Made by a program: the position numbers and the translations under genes. From Zonotrichia leucophrys gambelii (taxonomy: Eukaryota > Chordata > Aves > Passeriformes > Passerellidae), in the NCBI RefSeq assembly GCF_028769735.1, contig NC_088173.1, positions 63,821,921 through 63,885,920 on the forward strand: a DNA stretch of 64,000 bases. The letters are read 5' to 3'. Positions 13,901 through 28,900 of the stretch are shown here, one piece after another (position 1 is the first letter of the stretch; every line of letters starts with the position of its first letter). The notes beneath the pieces are model-generated. The model did not search any database and had not been told where the DNA came from. It saw nothing but the letters and a program-made list of their open reading frames with translations.

Positions 13901-16900
13901 GAAAAATGCCAAAGAAACAAAACACAAAAAACTAGAATTAAAATAAAAGAGAAAACCCAACAATATTGGAGGCCCTCACAAGTTACATTTGTCTGTAAAC
14001 AACAAGGTCTCACTGACTTTGAACTATAGAAGAAAAATACTGCTTTCAAAAATAAGACAATTAGGCACTTTACTGACAATACCTTTGCTGGCAGTGTTTG
14101 CACAGGTAATGAATATAAAACTAAACAAACAGTAGCCAAATGTTCAGTGACTCTTTTGTAATGTTTATTTTTTAATGTAAAGACACTAAAGCACTGCTTT
14201 CAAACTAAATACAAAAGTTAAGACCAATTACAGGACATGCCTAAATATGATCAAACAGAACTGAGACCTCCAGCTATACTGTGCCTTACTGGCCTATGCT
14301 CAGTATGAAAATGAAACATCATAACTACCGATTCTCTGCATTCAAAGAACCAAAGAATTTGGAGTGATCACAGTGAAAAAAAAATGCCTCCAATTGGTAT
14401 GGATTATACTGTCTGTTATTGATCAAAGCAGACTGAAACAGATTCCTGGTTTCATTAGATTCTTTTTACTAGAGGAGAAAAGCATGTGGTCTTACTAGAT
14501 CTCCCTGTTGCAGTGGCTAGGGAATATCCAAACTTGCACCTGTGTATTTCAATCTTGTACAAAAAGTACTGCAAGATTAAACTACCACTGAAGGCATGAC
14601 TAGACTGTATGTGTGCACTGCAAAACTTCAGATGCTCAAACACACATTTTTGATAGGCATCATCCATCCTAGAAGAGAAACTCTGAGACCTACACAGAAT
14701 TGAAAAACTGCAGTGATAAGAAAGCCCAGCCAGCACTCCATACAAACCCCAGTTCACCTACCAAATGAAGGCAGAAAAGATCTTGCAAATGGTCCCTAAA
14801 TCTGCATTACCAGATCCAGCAGAAATCTGAGTGTCACATGAACAGCACAGCCTGATGCAACACTGATGTGAGTGGGAGAAGACACACTCACATCCCTGAA
14901 GGCTTTCACCTGCTCAGCAGCAAGCACCTGCTGTAATTCATGAACCCACAAAAGCCTTAACAATGGCTTTGTGGGTTCAAATGTCATTTTATCTCCAAAG
15001 AGAGATTTTTCCAATAGATCTGTGTTCCCATTTGCATACCAATTTATCTGGGTCAGGTCTTGAGAAGAGATGGGTATGGCTCCTGAAAAGTCACACCCCT
15101 ATGACACTGTCATGTTGGGTCACACAGTCTAGCCATGTCCCTTGAGTACTGAAGGGCAAAGTATGCAGCCATAATCTCATTTCTCATTCCTGCTACGGTA
15201 GATGAATATGAAATGTCAACAGCTGCTTGGGGACTCTCCAGCACTACAGTCTAGCAGAAGGCATTTTCTAGAACACCTGAACACTAGAGCCTCAGAAAGC
15301 AGAAGCCACAAATAACACACTTTCACGGCAGAAAAAAACACTGCTGTTTCGGGATGCAAAATCACCTACGCTACCTGTAAAGCTGTGACACCACCCATAC
15401 AAATATTTCATTATTCAGATATGACACCAAAGCAGCCTAACAAGAACACCATTTGGTAGATAGCAGCTCAACCCCTATTTCATTATCACTACTTCTTCTG
15501 GCCCTTTTGTTTTAAATGGTAAAACTTCTGAATTTTTGGGAAACTTTGGACTCTAACGTGATAAAGATTAAACACTTGATGCCTTTGTACAAGAGAGAAA
15601 ATCCATTTTAAGAAGAACTTTAAAATCAGAGGCAAGAGACTGGCAAATCACCACATCTTCCCAGAACACCAGCACTCTCACAGTAAACACCTACTGTTTT
15701 ATTTATAGTTACATTTAAGACCATCTGTCATCATGGATTACATGGTACATAAATCATCATGCTGAAAACCATTAACTATTTTACTGGTAACACACCTCAT
15801 TTACAAACTATCCATCAATCACTTATTATTAAAAAAAATTATATACACCCTATTTTGTCAAAGCATATGGTATTAAATATTTTGCATTAGGCTTGATAAA
15901 ATCTTCAATTATTGCAACTTTTCTATATGCAAATAATTTAGATGATTTTTAATACTGCAATTCTAGTATTTTGAACAGCAAGCAGTCAACACATACATTT
16001 GATTACCCTTTCTTTCACTTAGGTCATCATATGCTAGTAAATGTTCTAAACCAGTCATTTTCACTTTAAACAACATTAACTATTATTAGAAACTGACTTT
16101 CTATAAAATATTATTCTAATTTTCTTGCTTTCTCAGGGGTTGTTTTCCTGACAGTATATATTAAAAAAATAAAATAAAAACTTAAAAAGTAAAAAAAATT
16201 CAGGGTTCAGTGTAGCAAGCAGAATACCACCATGCACTGGACAGGTAGCAGACCGCACCAGGAAAAAATGCAGATGCAGAAAATTAACTTTTATCAGCAA
16301 GACACCAAGATTACTGATGTACATTTGAAAGATTTATGCAAACTTTTTTCTTTCATTATGTGTCACCATCTGAACTAATTTGTAAATGCCTCATGGTGTT
16401 TGTCAAATGACACTAGTAGAATCAACCTGCAGGAGCAAAGACTCAAGTAGTCTTTTAGTTCTTCAGTGTCACATTCGGACCAAATATTTTCTAGAAGTAA
16501 TTTTCTCTGTGCTCTCCCCCTCTGCAAACCTGTTAGGTTCAGCCATAGGATCAAAGGAGTCTACCTGAGTGTCTCTTTACTACAAAATTATTTTTATTTT
16601 GAAACAGTAATTCACTATTTTGATGCACTGATTCTTCCAGAAAGGGATCCATGAAGAAAACATTTCATCAACACAGTCTCTACTGACAGGAGTCACGTGA
16701 TGAATTAGGACTTAATTTAGTTTGCTTTTTGGTTGGTTGTTTTGGATTTAAAACACTGGTGTGCCATTTCACTTTGTGTTGGAAACTCTTCTTTCAGTAG
16801 GATACACTCTAATGTCCTGCCCATATTTACTGTGTTATGTAGGGCCCTATGTCTCACTCTCAGCTTAGTTTTGTTTTTCTTCTATAGTCATTAGTTCAGA

Positions 16901-19900
16901 CAACATTTCCATACCCCACTGAAACATTAGTTGTTGCACCTAAATGCATGAAGAAGCTGTTGTGGGGTCTATCTGTTTATTTACTTTAATGTTCTCTTGG
17001 CCATATCTAGTTTGGTTTGCATGTTCCTGTGTCGATATATCAAGTTTAAGAAAATAAAATTCAAATGTTTTTCTGTTATTCCATCTAAAGGAATATGATT
17101 TGTACTGCACTTGCAGGAATTATCAGGACTCTTCTAAAGATAAGAGATGCTAGCATTCTTTGTCAGTTGTCACCCACATCTATGAATCTGGAAACAAACT
17201 CTGTATTACATCTCTGTACAGCATCACCAGCAGACTGTAAGATGTGAAGAAGGCTCAGGATAACTGATTTTCAGTTGAAAGGGAGAATAAACTTCCATCC
17301 TAGTTTTTATACTGCCAGGGTCAAGACTGAGGACATAAGTAGTATTAGTAAAACTGAAAGAATTATTGTAAGCACATCTGAAAATCAAATACAACAAAAC
17401 AAACAAAAAATATTAGAACAATATTTAGTAATCTTATTTTGTCCACTTTCTTATTTTTTTTCTTGACTTGAAAACAGGTATCTTCACTATAGAAATAAAC
17501 AAGTTCACAGTCCTCCTCTGCAACATGGAAATAGCTAAGACCAGAAACTTACTAGGAAATGCAAATAGATGTTGCATATTTCTGTCTCCATGTAGTCTTA
17601 AAAAATTCCATAAGATTACCTCAGGGAATATTCATCAAAATGTGTTTAAATTACCAAAATTCCTACTACTTTACATTATTTTAGTTATCTCTATCAAGAA
17701 AATTCTCCAGCGTTTTAAACACGCTCCAGCCTCTTTATCATTCATGAATATTGTGGCCATGTGACATTTGCTTTTGTTGGCAACAGAACCATATTTCAAA
17801 CAAATTATTCAAGATTCTGCTACATACACCATAATGCCGCTTGCCAAAAACACACTTTAAAGTGTGTAAAGAGTTACATACTTTATGCCTCCTTTATTCA
17901 CCTATGTACATTAAACATTTGAATTAGCAAAATAGAAAAGATCCTTTCCCCTAAGTATGACATGTATTTTCTCACTTAATTTTTTGGAAAGCATTATTGC
18001 TTATAAAATCAAGTGCTGACATTCTTAAGAAAATAGGGTTTTCCAATATGACTTACTGGTAAGACCTACTTTTCTGTAGCTGATGATTAATGAACTGCAA
18101 AGCACTGTAATATGAAGAACACCTTCTCAGCCCTTAACTTATAAGTAGTTTAAAACAATTCATCACATCATTTCTGGCAAAGTGAAGAAAGAAGTCATGC
18201 AGATGCCACAACAACCAAATGTAAAACATTGGCATGAAGGCTATTTTTCATTTGTTTTCATAAAGTCTTTAACTAAACTTTTGATGATATTAAGTATTGA
18301 AAAACTAAAATAACAAAAGCTGATTGACACACATACATTTAAGAGTCACTAACCTAATTCTCCATTTTCAAGTACTTCAAAAGCAGCCCAGATATCATCT
18401 TTGCTGGGAATAATGTTTTTGATTCCTAAAACATCATTAGTTAATTCCTCTGCTTCCATCAAAGGTGATACCTGTAATACAAAGTGAGTCAGTTTACAAT
18501 ACATTTCAATTACTGATTTCTGATACATTTTTTCAAAGTCTTCCTCCCTGCAATTTCCCTAAGGGAAAACAAAAAAGGGGGAAAAAAATTGAGCTGGAAA
18601 CCCACAAAATACCCATCAGATTCCAGCAGGCTTTCCTTATTCTTTTCCATGAGATAGAAGTTATATTTTTAAGATGACTATTAACTTGGTAGCTTTAAAT
18701 TCATTTTCTCTATCCCAGAAAAAACTGGAAAAAAAAAAAAAAGCTTTCATATATTTTCCTGGGTGTGGGAAGATACATATTAGGGAAGAACCATTTTTTT
18801 TATCTTAGCAATGCGTATTCCTATTTTTATTCCTATTTTAAAAAGCATTTTTTATCTGTATATGTCCATCTATGTATATCACATACCCCATATATGTACA
18901 AACAAAAGTGCCATATGCTGAGCAGAACAAAAAGGAAACAAAACCAGAGAGGTGTAATAAAAATAACAGAACACCACTACATGGAGAGGCAGGTGTTTAA
19001 ATACACTATTATATAGAAAGCTCAAAAATCTCTATTATAGCTAGTAACAAGCTTTAGTTTCTTAACACTCAAAGAAAGAAGAAAGCCACAGACAAAAAGA
19101 AAGGTGGAATGTCACTTTAATGCTAGTAACTTCTAAATAGAGCCAACATTCATTGTGTATTTGTTAATGCTCTCATGTGTTGCACATGTAGGAGCTGGGA
19201 GAATTTACACTGTTGCATACCACAGCAAAACTAAAGCAGGACACCTCTGCTTTAAAATTGTATCATTTTTCTCAAAATTTCTCTCAAAAATGCAAAAATG
19301 CATAATAATCAGTCTTTACATAATTAAGGCAACACACCAAATTCTTAAAATGTTTAAAAGAACAGTGATAAACATAAGTTCATACTTCCATTGTGTACTT
19401 ATACAAAAACTTGTATTAAAATAAATGTGATATTCTTCAAGAAAAAGTGTGTCATAAAAATTACTGTATCATTTTTATACACTAACCCTGATTATAATAC
19501 TGCAGTCTGGCTCCTTTCTTTCCACATAAACTTCAATAAGCAAATCTCCAGCCTGGGAAACCTAAAAAGAAAGAATTAAAAAATTTGATTGTTAAAAATA
19601 AACATTTTAAGCGAGGAGAATACAATTATTTAACTAGTGTAAGGAAAAAAATACCGATTCACAGATTCAGGAGAAAAATCCAAACCCTGAATAAATCCAA
19701 CTGAATCATATCAAACAAAATTAACATTAATTTACAAATATGCATCCAAGTGCAGGAAAACTAAGGGCAACATGGCATAAGTGGAAATTTTAAATTTACA
19801 TTTAAGACTACAAAGTCTAAGACATGAGTGTATCTCAGTATCTTAAACTGCCACACCCATAACTCTGATTTGGAGGTTAGTCAGGTTCACTTCAGAATCA

Positions 19901-22900
19901 AAACAGATTAACAGAATTTAAAACACTGAAAAAAGACTGTAACCCCAAAATTACTTAGTTAAAAGTGAGATGAAAAATTACAAAGACTATTTCAGCCATG
20001 CAGCCATATGTACATATCAAAAAAATAAAAATCCATTACTACAAATAGTGTATTTATGGTTCTTAATCACAATGAAAACTTGTCATTACCTAATTAAAGA
20101 AGAAATTAAAACAAATGCTCCTCATATCAACCACTGTTAAATATAGCTCTTCAAATTTGTTGGAAAAAAGGCTAGACTGTGCACACAATGCTAACGTGGA
20201 ATAATCAGATAAAGCAAATTTATAACATATATAAATTTCATATGCTCAAGACTAACAAATGTTATTTAAGAATGTCTAACAACAAAAAGTTCAGAACGAA
20301 ATTAGAAAGGCAGTAAATCCAACATTTTATGATCACGACAAAAAGAATGATTTATGAGAAGGGATATGTAGCATTTTCCATTGTAACTAGGTTTGCTCAT
20401 CTATGGCAATAAAATTATTTTCATGGATGAGAAATTACTTTATTTTTCTAAAGTTAAAAATGTCTCACATTTTGCCTGCTCTAATTCCCTTTTAGTATAG
20501 TCATAAGCATCTTCAAAAGATTGCAATTCATCTCAGTCCAGCACCAAAAAATATTTCCTAAAAAATAAGTGATGATCAGAGCACAGGAAGAAAAATTAAG
20601 GCAGAAACAGGAACTACCACAAGGTGTACCATTCTATTAATAGGCAAATACAAAGAATTCATAATCAAACACTAAGACAACAATTTTTGTCTTCCTTTGT
20701 GAGAATGGTATTGATAGTGATGCTACTTATTTATATACTACTACAAACAAAGGAAAAGATAAAGAAAAATATATCGAAACATACATATATTGACACACAG
20801 ATATATAAATATATATATATATAAACAGTTCAGCTTTGGGATACATTTTGACCAATTTACAGAAGCTAAGATTACATTTCTATAGAAAAAATAACTGGGA
20901 GTGCTGAATTTTAAAGAACATTCACATTCTGAAATCCAGCAACTTTTAAGTTAGTTTAGTCTTTGAGAATAGAAAACTAATGGAAACATTTGTGAGGAAA
21001 AGCATTACAAAGCTACTTTGAAGAAAGCTGCCTAATTATAGTGGCACAGACTCAAAAAGGCTCATTTAGTTATAAAATTTGCTTTTCAGATGATATTACA
21101 GAAAAAGGTTGGAAATAAGAATGAAGCTGACACATGATTTCCACTGGGCTCACATAAACAACCGTATGGAGAGAAAATGTGATGTAAATTACTGCAACAG
21201 CTGGCATAAGTATATGGTGGACAGAAAATGAAAAGCGACTAATGAAGTGCCACCTGGAACAGAACTTCAGTGACATTTCAGACACGTGAACTTTGAGGAA
21301 TCCAGCAGAAATTCAGTTCCGTTGTTCTCTGAACACTCTGCATAACCAGAGATAATAGTACTGAGGCAGCCTGTATATTCCAAAGTATTAAGTATCTACA
21401 TCACTGATTTTCCCACTTATATGCACACATTTTGATGCAATGATGTCAGACTCTCAGTCATTAAATGTAAAGAATTCTTATAATTCTTAATTGTAGCTGC
21501 TTGAGGCCTAAGTTTCCAATTACCCATGACACTTACATGATTACAGCGCTGTTGTTACATCACTCAATTGCACCACATCATTACTTTTAACCCTAACTGG
21601 AAGCCTGTGGCAAACTGCTGGGGAGAACTGATGGGGAGAGCAAGAAGGTGAGCTGAGCCTCTTTATCTCACACCTGGTTCAAGCGTGACTTTGCATCTGT
21701 GCAGTGCCTGGGGTGATGCTGTCTCAGTGATGAACAGAAGAGCAGCCACACCTATGTACAGAGATGTTAGGGCCTCACTCCCTTTTATCCATGCCTAACT
21801 TACCTGAGTGTCTTTCCATTTGGTAATAAAACTGTTTTCTATGTCCATTTGTTTGACTTGGTCTTCATTTATCTGTATAAATAAATAATTTTGGAGTGAT
21901 TAATAACAGTTATGGCAACAATTGCCAATACCATCAATCATGTTCTCATAGAAGCAGGCATGCAAAATATTCTATCAGTCAGAAACAGCTCTTCATTGAT
22001 GGAACTCATTATTATAAACTTCATGGAATACATATTGAAATAGAGAGGAATCAATGAAAAACTGCAGAACAATGTTATAGCGGCACAGTCAACTCCAAAT
22101 CAAAATGGCTAATATGAATTGCTGCTAGTAGTAGCTTTTCTATCCAATTGGATTTAACATTATTTCTGGGTCTAAGGAACAAAACAAATTATAATCACAG
22201 CTCAGAGACTAAGAACACAAAATCCTTCTATGCTTCAGTTCTGATCAGGCCTATAAAATCTGAATAGAAGCAGTATTTTTAATAGTCATAATTTAAAAAA
22301 ATCCTAAATTTAGTAAGCTTTTGCCAGCAAGGAGGATGAGCATCATTTTGGAAAACAGTAGCTCACAGCATCCCATAAATAGTCCTTCCTACACAGGTTA
22401 AACTAATTGGGAAATAAAATTTAAAGCAGGACAAGAAAAACATCCAGTGAATTAGAGTTCAAAAACCCTGTAAATTCTCAGATTGTTGAACTAGTAGGAA
22501 GACCATTTTAAAGCAGATTTTTATATTTTTGAATCTCTAACATCTGAGCAGTTAGGATGCATATAAAGATACGTACATGAAAAAGTTGCACATAATTTTT
22601 AATTAGATCTTCAATTACATTGACTTCTTCACTGGTTTGGCCTTTAGTTTGAAATAAGCATGAGGAAAACACCACGGCTAAATTCTGAGGGTTCATGTGG
22701 TTAATTTCAGAACACTTCTGCACTCTGTTGAAGGAAAAATAAACATATCTAGATAGTTTCATTGTTCCTTTGATTGTCTGAGGCTCCTTTACAGAATATG
22801 GAGAGCACTTAAAAAAAAGGTTACTACATTAAATACAATGAAAACATGTACTGTTATTTATTTAATATTTTTATACTCTTTATTTCTCATTACAGAAATG

Positions 22901-25900
22901 AAAACTTTCTAGCTGCATTTCAAGTGATATCAAAACTACTTAGAATAGAAAACAATAAAGCCAGAATAGAATACCTGAGTTAGAATACCTGATCATCTAG
23001 TCCAACTGCTGGATTGCTTAAGGGCTGACCAAAAGCTAAAGCATGTTGCTACGGGCACTGTCCAACTGCACTGACAGGCTTGGGTCAACCACCATCCCTC
23101 TAAAAAGCCTGTTACAATGTTTGACCACCCTTTTAGTAAGAAATCCTCCCTAACGACAAGTTGGTACCTCTCTGGATGCAGTTTTGAATCATTTCCATGA
23201 TTCACCCTACCACCAGATACCAGGGAGAAGAGATCAGCACCTCCCTCTCCCCTTCCCCTCCTCAGGAAGCTGCACAGAGCAATGAGGCCACACCTCAGCT
23301 CCTTTTCTCTCAAGCAGAAAAGCCCAGAGTCCTCAGCCACTCCCCACAGGTGATTCCTCCCAGCCCTCTGACCAGCATTGCTGCCTTCCTTCCTCTGGAC
23401 ACATTCAAACGCCTTAACATCCCTTAACTGCAGACCCCAGAACTGCACACAGAGCTCCAGGCGAGGCCAAATCAACGCCAAACCAGTTTCACTGTATTAT
23501 GTAATATAAGTATATCCTACAAACTTGAGATCAAAGATCAAAAAAAAAGTGGAAAGAAATTAGGTCCTTCTTAGTTCCTATCCCTATAGTAAAGTTTTCA
23601 TATTACTCCTGCTGTTCACATAACATGTCTTTTTTTAGAGGCAAACACTTTAAACTAGCACAGAATTTTGGCCATTAAATGCATGAATTCATACTACTTT
23701 CAGAACAGATGCACCATCATATTAGTATCTCTAATTGGACATGCTTAGAAACTTCTTAAACACAATATGTAGCACAGTCTTTATCCAAATAATGGCACCA
23801 ATCAATTTCATAATCACATAAATATTTTTAAATTACATTGGCAATGTACCTGGCTATGTACCATAATTTCTAAACACAATATTCTGTAAAGAGAAGTTTC
23901 TGCCTATTCTATACTCATTGCAATTCACCAAAAATATAATTTGACTTGTTCAATAGATGATATAACATAGACCAGTACTATCTAACCCTGACACCTCAGA
24001 ATCATCCTGTCAAATAGTTTTTACAAATTTTCTGCCCCTTATTTGATCTAGGAATAAGTCATGACCTTTGGTGCTTAAACGAGTTTGTATTTTGGATATC
24101 CTCTACTGCTACCTCAGTTAAATGAAGCACTGATGAAAAACAGGAAGGGTAGGTAATTCTCAAAGTTATTATGTGCAAAACAGATTGTGGAGAAGGACAT
24201 TTTCACTGAAAAAAATATTTTAATTTCAAGAACCATTTGCAACAATTCTCTGGAAGACTAGTAGACTGGAGTAAAATGAAATTGCATAAAGAAGCTACAT
24301 CAAAAATTACCCTACTTGGACACATACACTGGCAGCCCTCTCTCCCTGTAAGGCTGCTCCAATCCATTGATTTTTATAGATACCTACAGCTAAAAATACA
24401 ACCAAAGAAAAAACACATTATCAATTAAAGGAATTCAAATGCAATTAACTGCTGCAACTAGATAAGCTTTTGTGATTACTGGTGAATGAAACAAGCCACA
24501 TTTCATATATTGTAGAGTTATACTGAGAACACATCACAATAATTTCTCTGCTACAATGCTTTATTTGCAATGACCTGTAAAGATGTTCAATTAAAGCAGC
24601 CAAAGTTGCTCTATTGATTGGCGGAAGACTCTGAATAAAAGCTCTGTACTTCCTCACACGCTCCTTTTCATTCTGCGTATCTGCCAGGAAATAATAATCA
24701 TTGAGCATTAATAACAATGCACACTAAAAACCAACAGCAGTTCTCATTAACTATATCAGCAGCATCTAGTCTTTTAAAATTACTATTTACCAAATCAACC
24801 TCTTCTTCATAAAGGCAATGCTGAAAATATACTATTAAAAATGTCTACTATTGTACACCAGTTCAGGGAAATACCAACAAAGAGAGGCAGTTCTACATTC
24901 AAGCACCATTTGCCACTGTTTAAGATTAAGGCCAGAACAGCAATTGCATTTTCTCTCCAAGTATATTTAATCTGTAGGATGTACATGTGTGAGTGCAACT
25001 CCATATGCACAAGTGCAAATGTATTTATAAGAGTTCCTAGCAAAGAGAAAGGAAAAGACTTATTTGTATTTTAAATATTTACTGGAAAAGTGTCTGAGAG
25101 CACAAAGTAGTTTAAGGATCTAAGCATATATAAGACTGATTAGAGGAGAACAAGGGGAAAGGGCTGGTAAATAAGTTACATATAGCTGAACAATGGCAAG
25201 GCCAATGGCAGGAATTCCAGTTTTGGGAATGACAGTGTCTGAAACACAACTACAGTTTTCTACCTTAAATCTGCCTTCCTCTGCTGCCCCCTTATGCTCA
25301 GGGCATATACAAAGTTAATGTAGAGTGCATTTAATTAGTTAGCTTTTCCCTCTCAGTCCCTTGCTTCTCTCAAGTTTCTGAAAAGAAAGCACAGAAATCT
25401 TCTAACTGATTGATGGTGCTCTTCACTAACTACTGACTGTGTTTTGATTTCTTTGCTAATTGGCAGAAAAAGTAAATAACGAAACAACAGTTTAAAGGCC
25501 TTCTTCTCCATTTTCTTAAATATTTTAGTCTTCCAAGAAGTACCTTCTGTATCACTTAACAGGACAGGATTTTCTGTTGTAAAGTTGAAGTAGAATTTTA
25601 GCCATGTGTACAGATCAGGAAGGGGAATCACTGTAACACCATTAAAAAGAGCTGACAAATCTAAACTGCCTCAGAACTTCTGTTTTCTGATGAAATTAAT
25701 CATGTGGTAAGTGAATAAACTCTTAATACTTTTTCCTCTAGTCTTTGAAATTGAGTTTAAAGGTCGAAAATGTCTAATATTGATAACATTTTAATTTCTT
25801 GAAAGTCTAGTGGCTCGTATTAAAGCAACATCCATATATTTGAACTTACATAAAATCAAAGAGGAATATGCTTTAATATCTCTTTATAAAGACAAAATGT

Positions 25901-28900
25901 GCCACACAGAAATATGCCTATGTGACTCCTATGCATTCAGATAGAAACTAACGTTCTGTCAGCATTTCCCATGCATCTCTTACTGCTGTGCCTGCAATTT
26001 TATAGCACAGTTTGGCAGGGAAAAAACTTGTTTCTTGCAGTTTGCAAATACTGCAATATAGAAACTAACATTTTAAAGGACATTCTAAAAATCATCTCTT
26101 ATTAACATGTGTCTATTGCAGCCATGCCCCAAATATTTTTTTCCTCACTACCTTGTTTTGCCAGTTATGAAATAACATGGGTTGACACAGGGTAAGTAAA
26201 TTAACAAGTCCCTCAAACTTGATACTGAAAATGTACATATAACCTTTATTGTATGGAATATTATTAAATACCTTACCTAATGCAGAGATCCAGAATGGAT
26301 AAAGTTCTTTAGTCAGAAGTGCATCATCTATTTGAGAAAGAAAACTTTTCAGTACATCTGTCACATCTTCAAGTTGATGTTTTCCTGCTCTTAGTTTAAC
26401 ACTTCTTGCATCTTTTTTGAAGCTTTCCAGCAGTTCAGCCACATTGGACGAATCACCATTCTTAAGATAGATTTGTTTGCTACCTAAACCTAAGGCACAA
26501 AAATACAGGAGAGAAAAATAAATGAACGTAAAATTAAGTATTCTTTCAAAAATTCCAGACATGATTATGTAAAAATTATATGTGGATGCCAAACAATTAT
26601 ATGTGGTTGCATTTCCTAACAGTATCTTTCTGATCTTTCACTCATACTCCCTTTCTTAGTGAAAACACTGCCAAGTCTTCTTCTACCCAACTAGACCTCT
26701 TTGCAAGAATACTCATCATAATAGTAAGCAAGTCTGGGATCACTATTTCAAGAGTATTCTACAGGCATTTCAAATCCCCAAATCCCTTCAGGGCTTCCTA
26801 AAACAGCACTTTCAAAAGGCACAGTAAATAGAAGAATTTTTGATGATAGATATTATATTGCACATAAAACACAGCTGCTTTCATGAGAAAACTCCTTTTA
26901 TTTTATTACTCTATGGATGAACTCATCTTAAGACTCAAAGTATTACTGCATTCATCCAACCTGAAATATTTTATTCTTAAAAGCCTCAAGTAGCAGAAAA
27001 TACCCTTTTTTCTGATTTTTCTCATGTTTTTGAAGACATCAGTCAGCTACTATTCTTACATGTAAAAAACCCACCCACTAAAGTAAAATTAAAAAGAAAA
27101 CATACAGCTTAAAATGAAGTCATGACTACCTTTAATCACTGCATATGTTACTGCAGTAAAAAATTTTCTTTTTCAAAACTTGAGTTCTGTTGCTAATAAT
27201 TAAAAATAATTTAGCAAAAGCTTTTTTCCTTACTTTTAGGCACTAGGTGCAACCCCAATACAACTATTTACAATAGAGCAGTGTGCCCTATCCAAAGGTT
27301 ATTTAGTTAAAATTCAATGACTCAAATAGAAATTAAGTGCTCTCATACTGACAGAGGTTACAGACAGATTTATACCTAAGACAGGGTTGATATGCATGTA
27401 GCAATCTCACCAGAAAACTCATGTATTTGCAGTAGTAAAGGGACACAAACAACATCTGCACATAACCTAACATCAGGGAAACTTATCCTGGCAAAATTTA
27501 CTTAAATAAACGGTAACCTACTAATCCTCAGGTTATTTCACTGAAAAAACAGAACCCTAAGACTGAACTCAACTCCACAGTTAATGCCAGCTTCCAAGAT
27601 GTGTTCAGATCACAGCTCTTCCAGGTTTGCAGAGTTTATTTTCTGGTCTGAGTTGTCTGCACTGGGGCAGTGGACCCAGAGGCTAAGTTTCATAAGGCAA
27701 ACAATGCAATATTTAAAATAGAAAAGTGTCCATAAAGGGCATTTACCAAGCTCTATTTCCCCAAAATGGCCATTCTCAGCTGTGTGGTAGTATATTGCAC
27801 CATCTCATTAAAGAATGTCAGGGCTAATGAGGGGCACTTTACTTTAAGTAATATATAAACTCATTCAATAGGACCTGATGCTGGGGGCGCTTCTGTATTA
27901 TACAAATGATCTTAGCTTGAATAAAATCCACTCTACTTACCATACTGTGTAACAAACGCTATGCAGCTGTTCACTATAATAGGGACATCATTTTTGCTGA
28001 GCTGCTGATCTTGTAGTGCATTACCATCTGTACCTGCTGCTTTTTCAATTGCAGTATACCAGACCATGAAATCCTGCTTTGTATGGCCATGGATGTATAG
28101 TGTTCTGAAAATTATAAAAATATTTTGAGTTCAGGAAAGAAATGAAAAAATGATGTTATTGCACCATGGCAACAAAGCAGATGTTCAGAAAAGGAAAAAA
28201 AATAGATATACTTGGAGTAAGACATCAAGGCACCTTTCACCATATAAAGCTGTGATCATGGTCTATTGTTACAGCATCTTTTTTTTTCTTCCAAATTCAT
28301 TTGTATTACCAGTGCTATAAAAAATGAAAGAAGATCCACAAACACTGTCACAAGCCCTTTGAAAGCACCTGCCAACATTTTAATTACTCTTCTTCAGACT
28401 TGTTCCTACCTTATGCATTCATACGTCCAAGCCACGGCTAAGAAGGAAACAAATTTAGAGACAACTTTCAACACTGTAAGAAGCTTTCCTTCTTTTGTAT
28501 TCACACCCCAGACACCCACCAACCACTTCTATAGAGTAGCTGAGACATACTGAACTTCCCTCCTTACACAAGTATCAAAATGATCACCCACTACCACAAA
28601 GCTCAGGAACATGTATGAAAAAGCTACGAGTTGAGGTGGAATAAGTTAATGCAACACTTTGCCTGTATCTCAAAGCTCAGCCTTGTTCTTTTATTTAAGC
28701 AAGCGACATTAATCTCCTGTGTGCCACCCTGACAAGATAGCTTCTAAGAGCAAATATCAAAATTGAAAAGTTTAAGGGGGTATGTCCAACCATATGCATG
28801 TGTGTAATAAGCAGCTGTTTAAAGTGTTAAAACAGTAAGCAAACTTTTGTACATATGTTGTCTTATGTCCTACTAAAGACATTTAAGGAATCAATTTTCT

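Noticed and set aside
22993..23481. 162-codon minus-strand open frame
   Set aside because: It is the remnant of CR1 reverse transcriptase, not an independent gene.
26113..26592. 159-codon minus-strand frame read as one protein
   Set aside because: Only 26277-26489 is exon; the ends are intron read-through beyond good splice sites.
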